This document shows, piece after piece, positions 27,246 to 36,600 of a stretch of DNA of 64,000 bases. This DNA is from an uncultured Alphaproteobacteria bacterium (lineage in GTDB: Bacteria > Pseudomonadota > Alphaproteobacteria > Micavibrionales > Micavibrionaceae), in the NCBI GenBank assembly GCA_937934135.1, contig CALHAW010000023.1:1-64000 (forward strand). The letters run 5' to 3'. The notes under the pieces are model-generated. The model was not told the origin of the DNA. It searched no databases and saw only the letters and a program-made list of their open reading frames with translations. Position numbers and translations under genes: made by a program. Numbering within the stretch: the first letter of the stretch is position 1; the number at the start of each line of letters is the position of its first letter.

Positions 27246-29000
27246 TTAAAATTTATATGCTAAAACGCTGTCACTGCCTTTTTTGACGCTTTGGGCATGG
27301 GCTTCGGCTTTGGGTAAAATATGTGTGATATAAAAATGCGTGCTTTCAATTTTATTTTTGAAAAACTCTTCATCGCCTTGCCCGTGATCTAATTGCTGTT
27401 TGGCAATGATCGCACTGCGGATCATCATCGCGGCGCCTGCGACACTGCCCAAACAATTTAAATAGGGAACGGATGATGCGGCGACAGAGTCCAAGTCTTT
27501 TGAAGCGGCCTCTAACACCCAATTTGTTGCCCCTGTTAAGGCGTCCAATGCACTGTCTAATCCATGGCGTAGATCAAAGAATTTTGGATCTTCTATTTGA
27601 TCCAAATCTCGTATCAATAATTCTATTTCAGATAAATACGCTTTAATAGCGATCCCTTGGTCGCGTAAAATCTTTCGGAACGCTAAGTCGGCGGCCTGAA
27701 TACCATTTGTTCCTTCATAGATAGGCAAAATACGTGCGTCACGGTAAAATTGCGCCGCGCCTGTTTCTTCTACAAACCCCATACCGCCATGAATTTGTAC
27801 ACCAATGGATGTTACCTCAACCGCCATATCAGTGGCGCACGCTTTGACAACGGGGGTTAATAAGTCAACTTTTGCTTGGGCAAGCGCGTCGCCTTGATTT
27901 GCCAAATCTAAATGCAATGCGGCTTCATAAGTGAGCGCCCGCATGGCCTCAATTTGTGATTTCATCGTTAATAATTGGCGTTTAACATCGGCATGATCTA
28001 AAATTTTGACGGCTGTTTTTCTATCCGTTAGCTTTGTTCCTTGTTCCCGGTCATGGGCGTAATGAAGTGCATGTTGATAGGCGGCTTCGGCAATCGCCAC
28101 ACCCTGAAGTCCAACAGAAAGCCGCGCATTATTCATCATGGTAAACATATATTTCAGGCCTTCATTTTCTTTACCAACTAACGTGCCAATCGCGCCGCCC
28201 TTATCACCAAATTGCATGGTGCAAGTGGGGGAGGCATGAATGCCTAACTTATGTTCAATCCCCGTACAGACCGCATCATTGCGCGTGCCATCGCGCATTA
28301 TTTTCGGAACAATAAACAGAGAAATTCCTTTCACGCCTTCTGGCGCATCGGGTAGGCGGGCAAGAACAAGGTGTATGATATTCTCTGCCATGTTATGCTC
28401 ACCATAGGTAATATAAATTTTTTGCCCAAATATTTTATAGGTGCCATCACCATTGGGTTCGGCCTTGGCACGGATTACAGATAAATCAGATCCTGCTTGT
28501 GGTTCGGTCAGGTTCATGGTGCCTGTCCATTCACCAGAAATCATTTTTTCTAAATATTCTTTTTTTTGTGTGTCTGATCCATGCGCGTGGATCGCTTCAA
28601 TCGCGCCTTGGTTTAATAACGGACACAGCCCAAACGCCATGTTGGCACCTTGCCACATTTCTTGTAAAGGAAACGCCAACAACCATGGAAGCTCTTGACC
28701 CCCATGCTCTATTGAAAAGGGAACACCATTCCATCCGCCATCACGATATTCTGCGTATGCTTCTTTCAATCCCTTGGCAGTTGTTACAACGCCGTCTTTT
28801 AATGTTGCACCTTCTTGGTCACCGGAATGATTAATCGGCGCTAAGACTTCAGAGGCTAATTTCGCGGCAGGGGTCAGGATACTTTCAATCAGCTCCATAT
28901 TAATCTCCCCCATTTCTGTATGCGCGGCCAAATTATTCAAGCCAACAACATGTTCCAAAACAAAGCGCATATCATCGAGGGGGGGGTGATAAGTAGACAT
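27246..29000 (-). CDS. Acyl-CoA dehydrogenase family protein
   Basis: 584 aa; WTGTMNLTEPQAGSDLSVIRAKA; YRDARILPIYEGTNGIQAADL. Confidence 0.92.
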   Translation of the reverse strand: MSTYHPPLDDMRFVLEHVVGLNNLAAHTEMGEINMELIESILTPAAKLASEVLAPINHSGDQEGATLKDGVVTTAKGLKEAYAEYRDGGWNGVPFSIEHGGQELPWLLAFPLQEMWQGANMAFGLCPLLNQGAIEAIHAHGSDTQKKEYLEKMISGEWTGTMNLTEPQAGSDLSVIRAKAEPNGDGTYKIFGQKIYITYGEHNMAENIIHLVLARLPDAPEGVKGISLFIVPKIMRDGTRNDAVCTGIEHKLGIHASPTCTMQFGDKGGAIGTLVGKENEGLKYMFTMMNNARLSVGLQGVAIAEAAYQHALHYAHDREQGTKLTDRKTAVKILDHADVKRQLLTMKSQIEAMRALTYEAALHLDLANQGDALAQAKVDLLTPVVKACATDMAVEVTSIGVQIHGGMGFVEETGAAQFYRDARILPIYEGTNGIQAADLAFRKILRDQGIAIKAYLSEIELLIRDLDQIEDPKFFDLRHGLDSALDALTGATNWVLEAASKDLDSVAASSVPYLNCLGSVAGAAMMIRSAIIAKQQLDHGQGDEEFFKNKIESTHFYITHILPKAEAHAQSVKKGSDSVLAYKF

Positions 29001-29206
29001 TATAAAATCCTATTGTTGAAAATGTTTATTATATTGAAATTATATACTATCTCATCGTTCTGTCATCCCTCCGCCATTTTGGGCGTTACGTACACTATAC
29101 ACCTATATGGTGTTTAATGTTTTGCCCCCGTATTTACACCCATGATGGCCTCAAAAAGTTGGCATGGCATTTGAAATATTCTAATAGGAAAGAATAGTAA
29201 AATATT

Positions 29207-30100
29207 ATGAATAACGCCTTAAAATCATTAGAAAATCCTTTGCAAAACAATGCTTTAGCTGCATTAATCAATCGTGCGCCTGCGGGGATTACCAATGCTA
29301 TTAAGGATGCGAGTGCCAGAACAGGGGTCAGTTTTGCCTATCTCATGGATAAAGCCGCCGCAGAGAGCAGTTTTAACCCTGATGCTAAGGCCAAAACCAG
29401 CAGTGCCACAGGCCTCTTTCAATTCATCGAAAGCACATGGATGGATATGGTGGATAAGCATGGCGCGAAACATGGTGTGAATATCAATCAAAGCCGCCAA
29501 GAACTTTTAAATCTTCGTAAAGATCCGGCTCTCGCCAGTGTGATGGCGGCAGAATTTGCGCAGGATAATAAATCATATCTTCAAAAAAATGTTGGCGGCA
29601 ATATTGGTGAAACTGAAATGTATTTTGCGCATTTTATGGGTGCAGGTGGTGCCAATGCGTTCTTATCTCAAATGAAGAAAAACCCCCTTTCAATAGGAGC
29701 GGACTTATTCCCACAAGCGGCGCGCGCCAATAAAAATGTGTTTTACGATAAATCAACAGGAGAGCCAAAAACTCTTCAAGCAATTTACGATCATTTTGAT
29801 AAAAAATTCCAAGGGAGCGGTGAAGCCCCTGCAACATTGGCGCATAAGCCAGCTTCTAAAAAAGGGGGTGGTTATCATCATATCCCCCCTTCGTTAAAAA
29901 AACCTGTTGAGGTTATTAATGCAGGGGAAAATCGCATTGCCAATTCAATTTACCAAATGCAATCAGAACTGAATCAGATGCAGGCCTTTTTTGCATCATC
30001 GACGCCATCACCTTCAAAATCTATTGGTGGTTTTCCATCGTCTCTTTACGGGAATTTAAATGATACAACGTCGCTTTTTTTAAGCATGTTGAGAGAGTAA
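29207..30100 (+). CDS. Lytic transglycosylase SLT-domain protein
   Basis: AYLMDKAAAESSFNPDAKAKTSSATGLFQFIESTW. Confidence 0.85.
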   Translation: MNNALKSLENPLQNNALAALINRAPAGITNAIKDASARTGVSFAYLMDKAAAESSFNPDAKAKTSSATGLFQFIESTWMDMVDKHGAKHGVNINQSRQELLNLRKDPALASVMAAEFAQDNKSYLQKNVGGNIGETEMYFAHFMGAGGANAFLSQMKKNPLSIGADLFPQAARANKNVFYDKSTGEPKTLQAIYDHFDKKFQGSGEAPATLAHKPASKKGGGYHHIPPSLKKPVEVINAGENRIANSIYQMQSELNQMQAFFASSTPSPSKSIGGFPSSLYGNLNDTTSLFLSMLRE

Positions 30101-30120
30101 GAAGCGGATCAATGATCTTT

Positions 30121-31125
30121 CTAATTATTCTCGGCGGCGCGGCGTAGGCGCTCATTAATCGCCGCTCCAATCCCAATTTCAGGAATATCCATCACCGCAA
30201 TCGCCTTGTGGTTGGGCGTGTCCAAATCTCTCATCATTTTAAATAGATTGGCCGCAGCCTCGTCTAAATCACCGTCTTCACTTAAATTCAGGCATTGCGT
30301 GTCATCTAAATCGCTGGCTTTGCCGCCGCCTTCAATTCCCATGAATTTTAGCGATCCAAACGCCAAAAGCGCTTCACCTGTTTTTACATCAATGGCTTTG
30401 AGGCGCACGGGAATGCTGGGGGCGTAATGTTTCAAAAGCTGTCCGGGGGATTTTATTTCTTCTTGCGGTTTTTCTTTATTCTGAATATCAATTTCAATAT
30501 TTTCTAAATATGGTTTTAAATCTTCTGCTGTGATTGCGCCCAAACGTAAGATGGTCGGGATTTCGGTGCTTAAATCTAATACTGTTGATTCCAACCCAAT
30601 TTGACACGGGCCATCGGCCAATATCATCGGGCATCGCGTGCCTAAGCTTTGCGCGGCATGGGCGGGCGTGGTGGCGCTGGGTTCACCTGATGCGTTGGCG
30701 CTGGGGGCGGCAATCGGTACGTTAGATTGTTTAATTACGGCGCGCGCTGTTTTTTGTGCAGGAACACGTAGGGCGATTGTTTTTAACCCCGCTGTAACCA
30801 AATCACTAATGCCGCTATCCACGCGCTTTGGTAAAATAATTGTGAGCGGCCCCGGCCAAAAATGACTGGCTATTTTGCGCGCACGGTCGTTAAAGCCATC
30901 AAAAATAGCTAGTTTTTCTGCCGCGGCTAAATCACTAATATGGACGATTAAGGGGTTAAAAGACGGGCGTTGCTTCGCATCAAAAATCTTTTGAACAGCA
31001 TTGTCACTTAACGCATTGGCCGCAAGGCCGTAAACCGTTTCTGTCGGAATAACAACAATCTCACCCGCGTTGAGGTGCGCGGCGGCCTCTGTGATCGTAT
31101 CCGGATTGGTGACTTTAATAACCAT
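30121..31125 (-). CDS. L-threonylcarbamoyladenylate synthase (Sua5/YciO/YrdC)
   Basis: GEIVVIPTETVYGLAANAL; KQRPSFNPLIVHI; APSANASGEPSATT; C-terminal Sua5 domain. Confidence 0.92.
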   Translation of the reverse strand: MVIKVTNPDTITEAAAHLNAGEIVVIPTETVYGLAANALSDNAVQKIFDAKQRPSFNPLIVHISDLAAAEKLAIFDGFNDRARKIASHFWPGPLTIILPKRVDSGISDLVTAGLKTIALRVPAQKTARAVIKQSNVPIAAPSANASGEPSATTPAHAAQSLGTRCPMILADGPCQIGLESTVLDLSTEIPTILRLGAITAEDLKPYLENIEIDIQNKEKPQEEIKSPGQLLKHYAPSIPVRLKAIDVKTGEALLAFGSLKFMGIEGGGKASDLDDTQCLNLSEDGDLDEAAANLFKMMRDLDTPNHKAIAVMDIPEIGIGAAINERLRRAAENN

Positions 31126-31203
31126 CTACTTATTCTTGCCTATTTTCTACTTAAGTAAAATGCTTTATCATCTACGCAGCGTTTTTACAAAAGAAAGATA
31201 TCT

Positions 31204-32196
31204 ATGCCTGTTTTATTATCAATGGCGATTGCTGTATTTATTTGGGGTTCGTACCCTTATGCCGCTGTATTGGGGCTTCATACAATGACAGGCATTGAAC
31301 TAGTATTTTTTACAACTCTAACTGCGTCTATTATTATTTCCGCAATCGCGTTTTTTTATTTTTTACAGCGTGGAAAAATTTCAAACCTTATTGAAAGCCA
31401 TAAGAATTTGCCTGCTTCTGCGTGGTGGACGATTATGGCGAATGGATTCACGCACGCTATCTGTCATGGGTTTTTTATGGTTGCCTTGACGATGTCTAAT
31501 AAAGCGGGTGTTTCCCTTATTTACGAAGCGTGGCCTGTTATGGCGCTTATTATGACGCCGTTTTTCTTTCAAAAGAAATGGAAAGAAGTGGGCTTGCGTG
31601 ATTTTATTATTTGTTTAATTGCCTTAGGCGGCGTTTTGGTGGTTATTTTATCTAATACAGAAATAGAAACACCATTTAGCCAGAATAAAAACATTTCCAC
31701 GGAAACAAATTATATTGAATTGTTAGGGTATGTGTTGGCATTGTTGGGCGGTTATGCATGTGCATTAAGCGTCGTGCTTAAAGGCGTAATTGCAGAACGC
31801 TTTCGGGATTTGAATTATGATACTGGCGCTATTATCATTAGTGAAGTACATAGCCGCGTCATTGCCTTTATTATTATGCTCATTGCATTTTTAATTTTTG
31901 CACCTTTTTCGACTGAACCATTACTTCAGGTAGGAAATATTCATTGGGGTTCTGTTCTTTATGTCGGATTTGTTGTAGCGATTCTAGGGGGTGGTTTTTA
32001 TACCTATGCCTTGATCAATACAGATAATCCAACTATCCATATTCTTAATTATTTTGTACCTCTTATTGCCGTCCTCATCTTATGGATGATGGGGGAATCA
32101 ACGGTGAATACGGGTATTTGGCTTGGTGGTATTTTAATTGTTGTGGCCAATATCTATCTCTATTTTTCTGGACGCTCTGCAAAATATTCTGAATAA
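31204..32196 (+). CDS. DMT/EamA-type membrane transporter, paralog 1
   Basis: About ten hydrophobic helices; MPVLLSMAIAVFIWGSYPYAAVLGL; tandem with two paralogs. Confidence 0.8.
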   Translation: MPVLLSMAIAVFIWGSYPYAAVLGLHTMTGIELVFFTTLTASIIISAIAFFYFLQRGKISNLIESHKNLPASAWWTIMANGFTHAICHGFFMVALTMSNKAGVSLIYEAWPVMALIMTPFFFQKKWKEVGLRDFIICLIALGGVLVVILSNTEIETPFSQNKNISTETNYIELLGYVLALLGGYACALSVVLKGVIAERFRDLNYDTGAIIISEVHSRVIAFIIMLIAFLIFAPFSTEPLLQVGNIHWGSVLYVGFVVAILGGGFYTYALINTDNPTIHILNYFVPLIAVLILWMMGESTVNTGIWLGGILIVVANIYLYFSGRSAKYSE

Positions 32197-32263
32197 ACCC
32201 TTACGAAAGAAAGGTCTTTTTATGCCTGTTTTATTATCAATGGCGATTGCTGTACTTATTTGG
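32077..32263 (+). repeat. 187-bp near-identical direct repeat, copy 1 (period 1003 bp)
   Basis: ATCTTATGGATGATGGGGGAATC...CTTATTTGG; two mismatches to copy 2 at 33080-33266. Confidence 0.9.
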
Positions 32264-33199
32264 GGTTCGTACCCTTATGCCGCTGTTTTAGCACTTAATA
32301 CAATGACTGGTTTAGAGCTAATATTTATTTCAACAATCGTTGCGTCGCTTGCTATTTCACTGGTGACGGTGATTTACTTTGTAAAAAATAATAATATACA
32401 GCAAGTCATTCAAGGTCATAAAAGTTTTTCTAAATCGACATGGGTTGCCATATTTGCAAGCGGTATTACTCATATTGTCTGTAACGGTTTTTTCTTTTTG
32501 GCGTTGGGTATGTCGCATAAAGCAGGTGTTTCTCTGGTTTATGAATCTTGGCCAATTATTGCAGTCGTCGCAACGCCATTTTTTATCAGAAAAAAATGGA
32601 AAGAGGTCGGCTTACAGGAATTTATAGTTAGTATAATTGCCATGTGTGGTGTTGTTGTTGTGATTTTATCAAATGAACAAATTGATCTTCCATTCGGGCA
32701 ATCAAGGGATCTTAATAAAGAAATAAATTATGTTGAGCTTTTGGGCTATGTCGTTGCATTTTTGGGCGGATACGCTTGTGCTTTAAATGCAATTTCAAAA
32801 GGGTATGTCGCTGAAGTATTTCGTACGGCACATCACCAAACTGGTGCAATTATTATGAGTGAGTTCTATAGCCGTGTCATTGCATTGATTATTATGCTTA
32901 TTTCTCTGCCTTTATATTATCAATATATAAATTGGGGCAATATAGAGTGGCTTCCTAGTATATATATTGGCTTCGTTGTTCTTTTGTTGGGTGGGTTTTT
33001 CTATACTTATTCTCTGATTAATACGGATCTTCCCACTATCCATATACTTTATTATTTTGTACCGCTTCTGGCGGTGTTAATCTTATGGATGATGGGGGAA
33101 TCAACGGTGAATACGGGTATTTGGCTTGGTGGTATTTTGATTGTTGTGGCCAATATCTATCTCTATTTTTCTGGACGCTCTGCAAAATATTCTGAATAA
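32222..33199 (+). CDS. DMT/EamA-type membrane transporter, paralog 2
   Basis: Start trimmed to MPVLLSMAIAVLIWGSYPYAAVLAL. Confidence 0.8.
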   Translation: MPVLLSMAIAVLIWGSYPYAAVLALNTMTGLELIFISTIVASLAISLVTVIYFVKNNNIQQVIQGHKSFSKSTWVAIFASGITHIVCNGFFFLALGMSHKAGVSLVYESWPIIAVVATPFFIRKKWKEVGLQEFIVSIIAMCGVVVVILSNEQIDLPFGQSRDLNKEINYVELLGYVVAFLGGYACALNAISKGYVAEVFRTAHHQTGAIIMSEFYSRVIALIIMLISLPLYYQYINWGNIEWLPSIYIGFVVLLLGGFFYTYSLINTDLPTIHILYYFVPLLAVLILWMMGESTVNTGIWLGGILIVVANIYLYFSGRSAKYSE

Positions 33200-33266
33200 A
33201 CCCTTACGAAAGAAAGGTCTTTTTATGCCTGTTTTATTATCAATGGCGATTGCCGTACTTATTTGG
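33080..33266 (+). repeat. 187-bp near-identical direct repeat, copy 2
   Basis: See copy 1. Confidence 0.9.
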
Positions 33267-34202
33267 AGCTTATATCCCATGGCGGCGACGATTGGGCTTG
33301 AACAAATGTCCAGCCTTCAAATGATTGTGGTTGTTTATTTATTTTCAGGCCTTGGCGCTTTATTAATGGGTGGGTTTTATCTGCTTCAAAATGGTTCTTT
33401 AAAACAAGCCATTTCTATTCAAAAAAGCTTAAAACTGAAATCTTATTACCCGATTATTATTAGCGGTATTGCAGGCTGTCTTTGTCATACCTTTTTTATC
33501 ATTGCTCTAACGATGGCAGATAAGGGCGGGGTCTCCCTTTTATATGAATCATGGCCCATTATTGCCCTGGTTGCGACACCCTTTATGATGAAAAAAAAAT
33601 GGAAAGAGGTAAGCCTAAAAGACTTTATGGTAAGCATTATGGCGATGGTGGGGGTTGCGATTGTTGTTTTTTCGGATCAGGATATTGATTTAACCCTTCA
33701 TAGTTCGAATATGTTATCAGAAAAGCCAAATTATAGCGCGCTGGGTGGCTATATCCTTGCCTTTGTTGGTGCTTATATGTGCGCTATTTTGGTGGTGACC
33801 AAAGGCGTTTTTTCCGAGAATTTTAACAGTTTAAATGATGATTTGGGATCAACATTAATTAGTGAAATTTTCAGTCGCTCCATCAGTATGGTTTTGATGT
33901 TTGGGGTGTTTTTTCTGTTTGATGAACAGATGGATTTTGCGGCAATACATTGGTCATCTACGTTTTTTATTGGATTCATGGTTTTTGTTGTAGGGGGCGC
34001 TCTTTATACATATTCTCTCCTTCAATCTGATACACCAACAATCCATGTGATGTATTATTTTGTCCCTGTTGGCGCGGTCGTATGGCTTTGGCTTGCGGGA
34101 GAAACCACAATTAATATCGGCCTCTTTATTGGGGGCGCGATTATTGTGGGAAGTAATATCTATCTCTATTTTTCTGGACGCGCCGCAAAATACTCGGAAT
34201 AA
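33225..34202 (+). CDS. DMT/EamA-type membrane transporter, paralog 3
   Basis: Start trimmed to MPVLLSMAIAVLIWSLYPMAATIGL; C-terminus NIYLYFSGRAAKYSE as in the paralogs. Confidence 0.8.
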   Translation: MPVLLSMAIAVLIWSLYPMAATIGLEQMSSLQMIVVVYLFSGLGALLMGGFYLLQNGSLKQAISIQKSLKLKSYYPIIISGIAGCLCHTFFIIALTMADKGGVSLLYESWPIIALVATPFMMKKKWKEVSLKDFMVSIMAMVGVAIVVFSDQDIDLTLHSSNMLSEKPNYSALGGYILAFVGAYMCAILVVTKGVFSENFNSLNDDLGSTLISEIFSRSISMVLMFGVFFLFDEQMDFAAIHWSSTFFIGFMVFVVGGALYTYSLLQSDTPTIHVMYYFVPVGAVVWLWLAGETTINIGLFIGGAIIVGSNIYLYFSGRAAKYSE

Positions 34203-34212
34203 CGCTTTCCTT

Positions 34213-35340
34213 TTATGCTTTGTATAAAATGCCGCCTGTTGCAGGGGCGGGAATGCCCGTGGTTGCTGGCAGGGTAAGGGGTAGGCCTAATAATGAGCGC
34301 ACTGCTAAATACGCAAATCCTTGCGCTTCCAACCCGTCACCGTTCCACCCCAATGTTTCAACGGGCTTTACAGGACAAGAAAGCGCCTGATTAAGGCGCA
34401 TCATTAAATAACTATTATGGCGTCCCCCGCCCGCAATATAAAGTGCATGCGGCGTTTCTGGTAAATGCTGCATGGAATAAAGAATGCTTTGCACGGTAAA
34501 TTCGGACAAAGTTGCGACTGCATCTGCCAATGGTAGATCATAGGCGCGTGTGACCTTCCATTCATTTCGGTCTAATGATTTGGGCGGTTTTTTTTCAAAA
34601 TAAGGATGCTTCATCCAATCTGAAATCATTTCATTGTTTGGCGTGCCAGATTTGGCTAATCGCCCACCACTATCGTAATTCTTACCCGTTTTTTCCTTCA
34701 CCAAATCATCAATCAACGCATTGGCAGGGCCCGTATCAAAGGCCAAAATATCGTCACGGTTTGCCCCCAACCATGTAATGTTTCCCACGCCGCCCAAATT
34801 TAAAATTGCAATCGGCTTTTTAATATTACTGGCAAAGGCGCGATGACAAAGGGGGAGCAGGGGCGCGCCTTGGCCTCCTGCTTCAATATCGGCTTGGCGC
34901 ATATGCCCAATCACATTGATACCTGTTTCACGGGCTAATCGTGCGGGGTCGCCTAATTGCCATGTAAAACGTTTGGCGGGAATATGTGTGATGCTCTGCC
35001 CATGAAATCCAATAATATTGGGTTTCATTTGGGAATGGGTTATAAATTCTTTTACCACCTCAATATGGGTCTGGGTGATCAAATCATCGGCGTGCGCCGT
35101 GTCAGCATCGGGCGTTTCGCGCCGCATTACCTTATGGACGGCCTGTTTAATGTGATCGCCATAGAAATAGGTCTTAAAGGATAAAAGCAGTGTTTCATCC
35201 TTTCCATCGGTTTGCACCATGGCCGCATCAATACCATCCAGTGATGTACCAGACATTAATCCCAATGCTATATAGGGTTGAGTTTTGTTCACGGTTTTCT
35301 CCATGGTTTGAGGCGCGGTATAGACTTTCTTTTCTGTCAT
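34213..35340 (-). CDS. anmK: Anhydro-N-acetylmuramic acid kinase
   Basis: [43 protein letters not shown]. Confidence 0.95.
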   Translation of the reverse strand: MTEKKVYTAPQTMEKTVNKTQPYIALGLMSGTSLDGIDAAMVQTDGKDETLLLSFKTYFYGDHIKQAVHKVMRRETPDADTAHADDLITQTHIEVVKEFITHSQMKPNIIGFHGQSITHIPAKRFTWQLGDPARLARETGINVIGHMRQADIEAGGQGAPLLPLCHRAFASNIKKPIAILNLGGVGNITWLGANRDDILAFDTGPANALIDDLVKEKTGKNYDSGGRLAKSGTPNNEMISDWMKHPYFEKKPPKSLDRNEWKVTRAYDLPLADAVATLSEFTVQSILYSMQHLPETPHALYIAGGGRHNSYLMMRLNQALSCPVKPVETLGWNGDGLEAQGFAYLAVRSLLGLPLTLPATTGIPAPATGGILYKA

Positions 35341-35355
35341 GCGTATAAATTCCTT

Positions 35356-36600
35356 ATGACACAGTATAAATCAGATTTCTTAAATATCTTAACGGCGCGT
35401 GGCTTTATTCACCAGTGTAGTGATTTTGACACGCTGGATGCTAAATTAATGGAAGGCGTACAAAGTGCCTATATCGGGTTTGATGCGACCGCACAAAGCC
35501 TCCATGTTGGAAATCTAACAGGCATTATGATGTTGAAATGGTTTCAGGAATGCGGCCATAAACCCATTACATTGATGGGGGGCGGCACTTCAAAAATTGG
35601 TGACCCTTCTTTTAAGGATGAACAGCGTCAGCTCCTTGATGATGAAACAATTAATGCTAATATCGCGCACATCCAATCCACCTGCTTCAATCAATTTCTA
35701 CATTACGGTGATGGCAATAATGATGCCGTTATGGTGAATAATAATGATTGGCTTGATGGGTTGCATTATCTCTCTTTCCTACGTGACTATGGCCGCCACT
35801 TCACGGTGAACCGCATGCTGTCTTTTGACTCGGTCAAAACACGCCTTGAACGCGAAAGCCCACTCAGTCTTCTTGAATTTAATTACATGGTGATGCAAGG
35901 GTACGATTTTGTTGAACTGAATAAACGCTATGGCACTATCTTGCAAATGGGCGGATCAGATCAGTGGGGCAATATTATTAATGGGGTGGATTTAGGGCAT
36001 AAAGCCCATCAAATGAAACTCATTGCACTCACCGCGCCTCTACTGACAACGCCAGATGGCGTAAAAATGGGCAAAACCGTAAATGGTGCAGTATGGCTTA
36101 ATTCTGCACTTCTTAGCCCCTATGATTATTACCAGTTCTGGCGAAATTGTGACGATGCGATGGTCGGCACATTATTGAAACGCTTCACCATGATGCCGAT
36201 GGATGAAATTACAAAACTTGAATCCCTTCAGGGTCAAGAAATAAACCAAGCCAAAAAGATTTTAGCGTTTGAAGCCACCAAGCTTTGCCATGGGGAGCAG
36301 GCCGCCAAAGATGCTGAAATGACAGCGCAAAAAGTTTTTGAACAAGGTAGCGTGGGTGACGATTTACCGACTATTGAAATTGCCAGCAGTGATGTTGAAA
36401 ACGCAATAGTGGCTGATCTATTTATTCAAGCAGGGTTATGTGAAAGTAAGGGTGAGTTTAAAAGATTGGTGAAAGGGGGCGGTGCAAAATTAAATGATAA
36501 ATCTATTACAGATGTTAATATGATTTTGGGGGCGTGCGATACAGATCACCATAAAATATCATCAGGCAAAAAACGCCACGCTATTGTTAAAATAAAATAA
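35356..36600 (+). CDS. tyrS: Tyrosine--tRNA ligase
   Basis: [38 protein letters not shown]4-like C-terminus. Confidence 0.95.
   Translation: MTQYKSDFLNILTARGFIHQCSDFDTLDAKLMEGVQSAYIGFDATAQSLHVGNLTGIMMLKWFQECGHKPITLMGGGTSKIGDPSFKDEQRQLLDDETINANIAHIQSTCFNQFLHYGDGNNDAVMVNNNDWLDGLHYLSFLRDYGRHFTVNRMLSFDSVKTRLERESPLSLLEFNYMVMQGYDFVELNKRYGTILQMGGSDQWGNIINGVDLGHKAHQMKLIALTAPLLTTPDGVKMGKTVNGAVWLNSALLSPYDYYQFWRNCDDAMVGTLLKRFTMMPMDEITKLESLQGQEINQAKKILAFEATKLCHGEQAAKDAEMTAQKVFEQGSVGDDLPTIEIASSDVENAIVADLFIQAGLCESKGEFKRLVKGGGAKLNDKSITDVNMILGACDTDHHKISSGKKRHAIVKIK

Noticed and set aside
29158-29176. Sigma-54-like promoter TGGCAT-GGCAT-TTGAA upstream of the lytic transglycosylase
   Set aside because: The essential -12 GC dinucleotide is GA here; a single degenerate match without supporting context.
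32138-32221. Extended N-termini (MLWPISISIFLDALQNILNKPLRKKGLF) of the second and third DMT ORFs
   Set aside because: Result of translating the preceding gene's 3' end out of frame; the conserved start MPVLLSMAIAV matches paralog 1.
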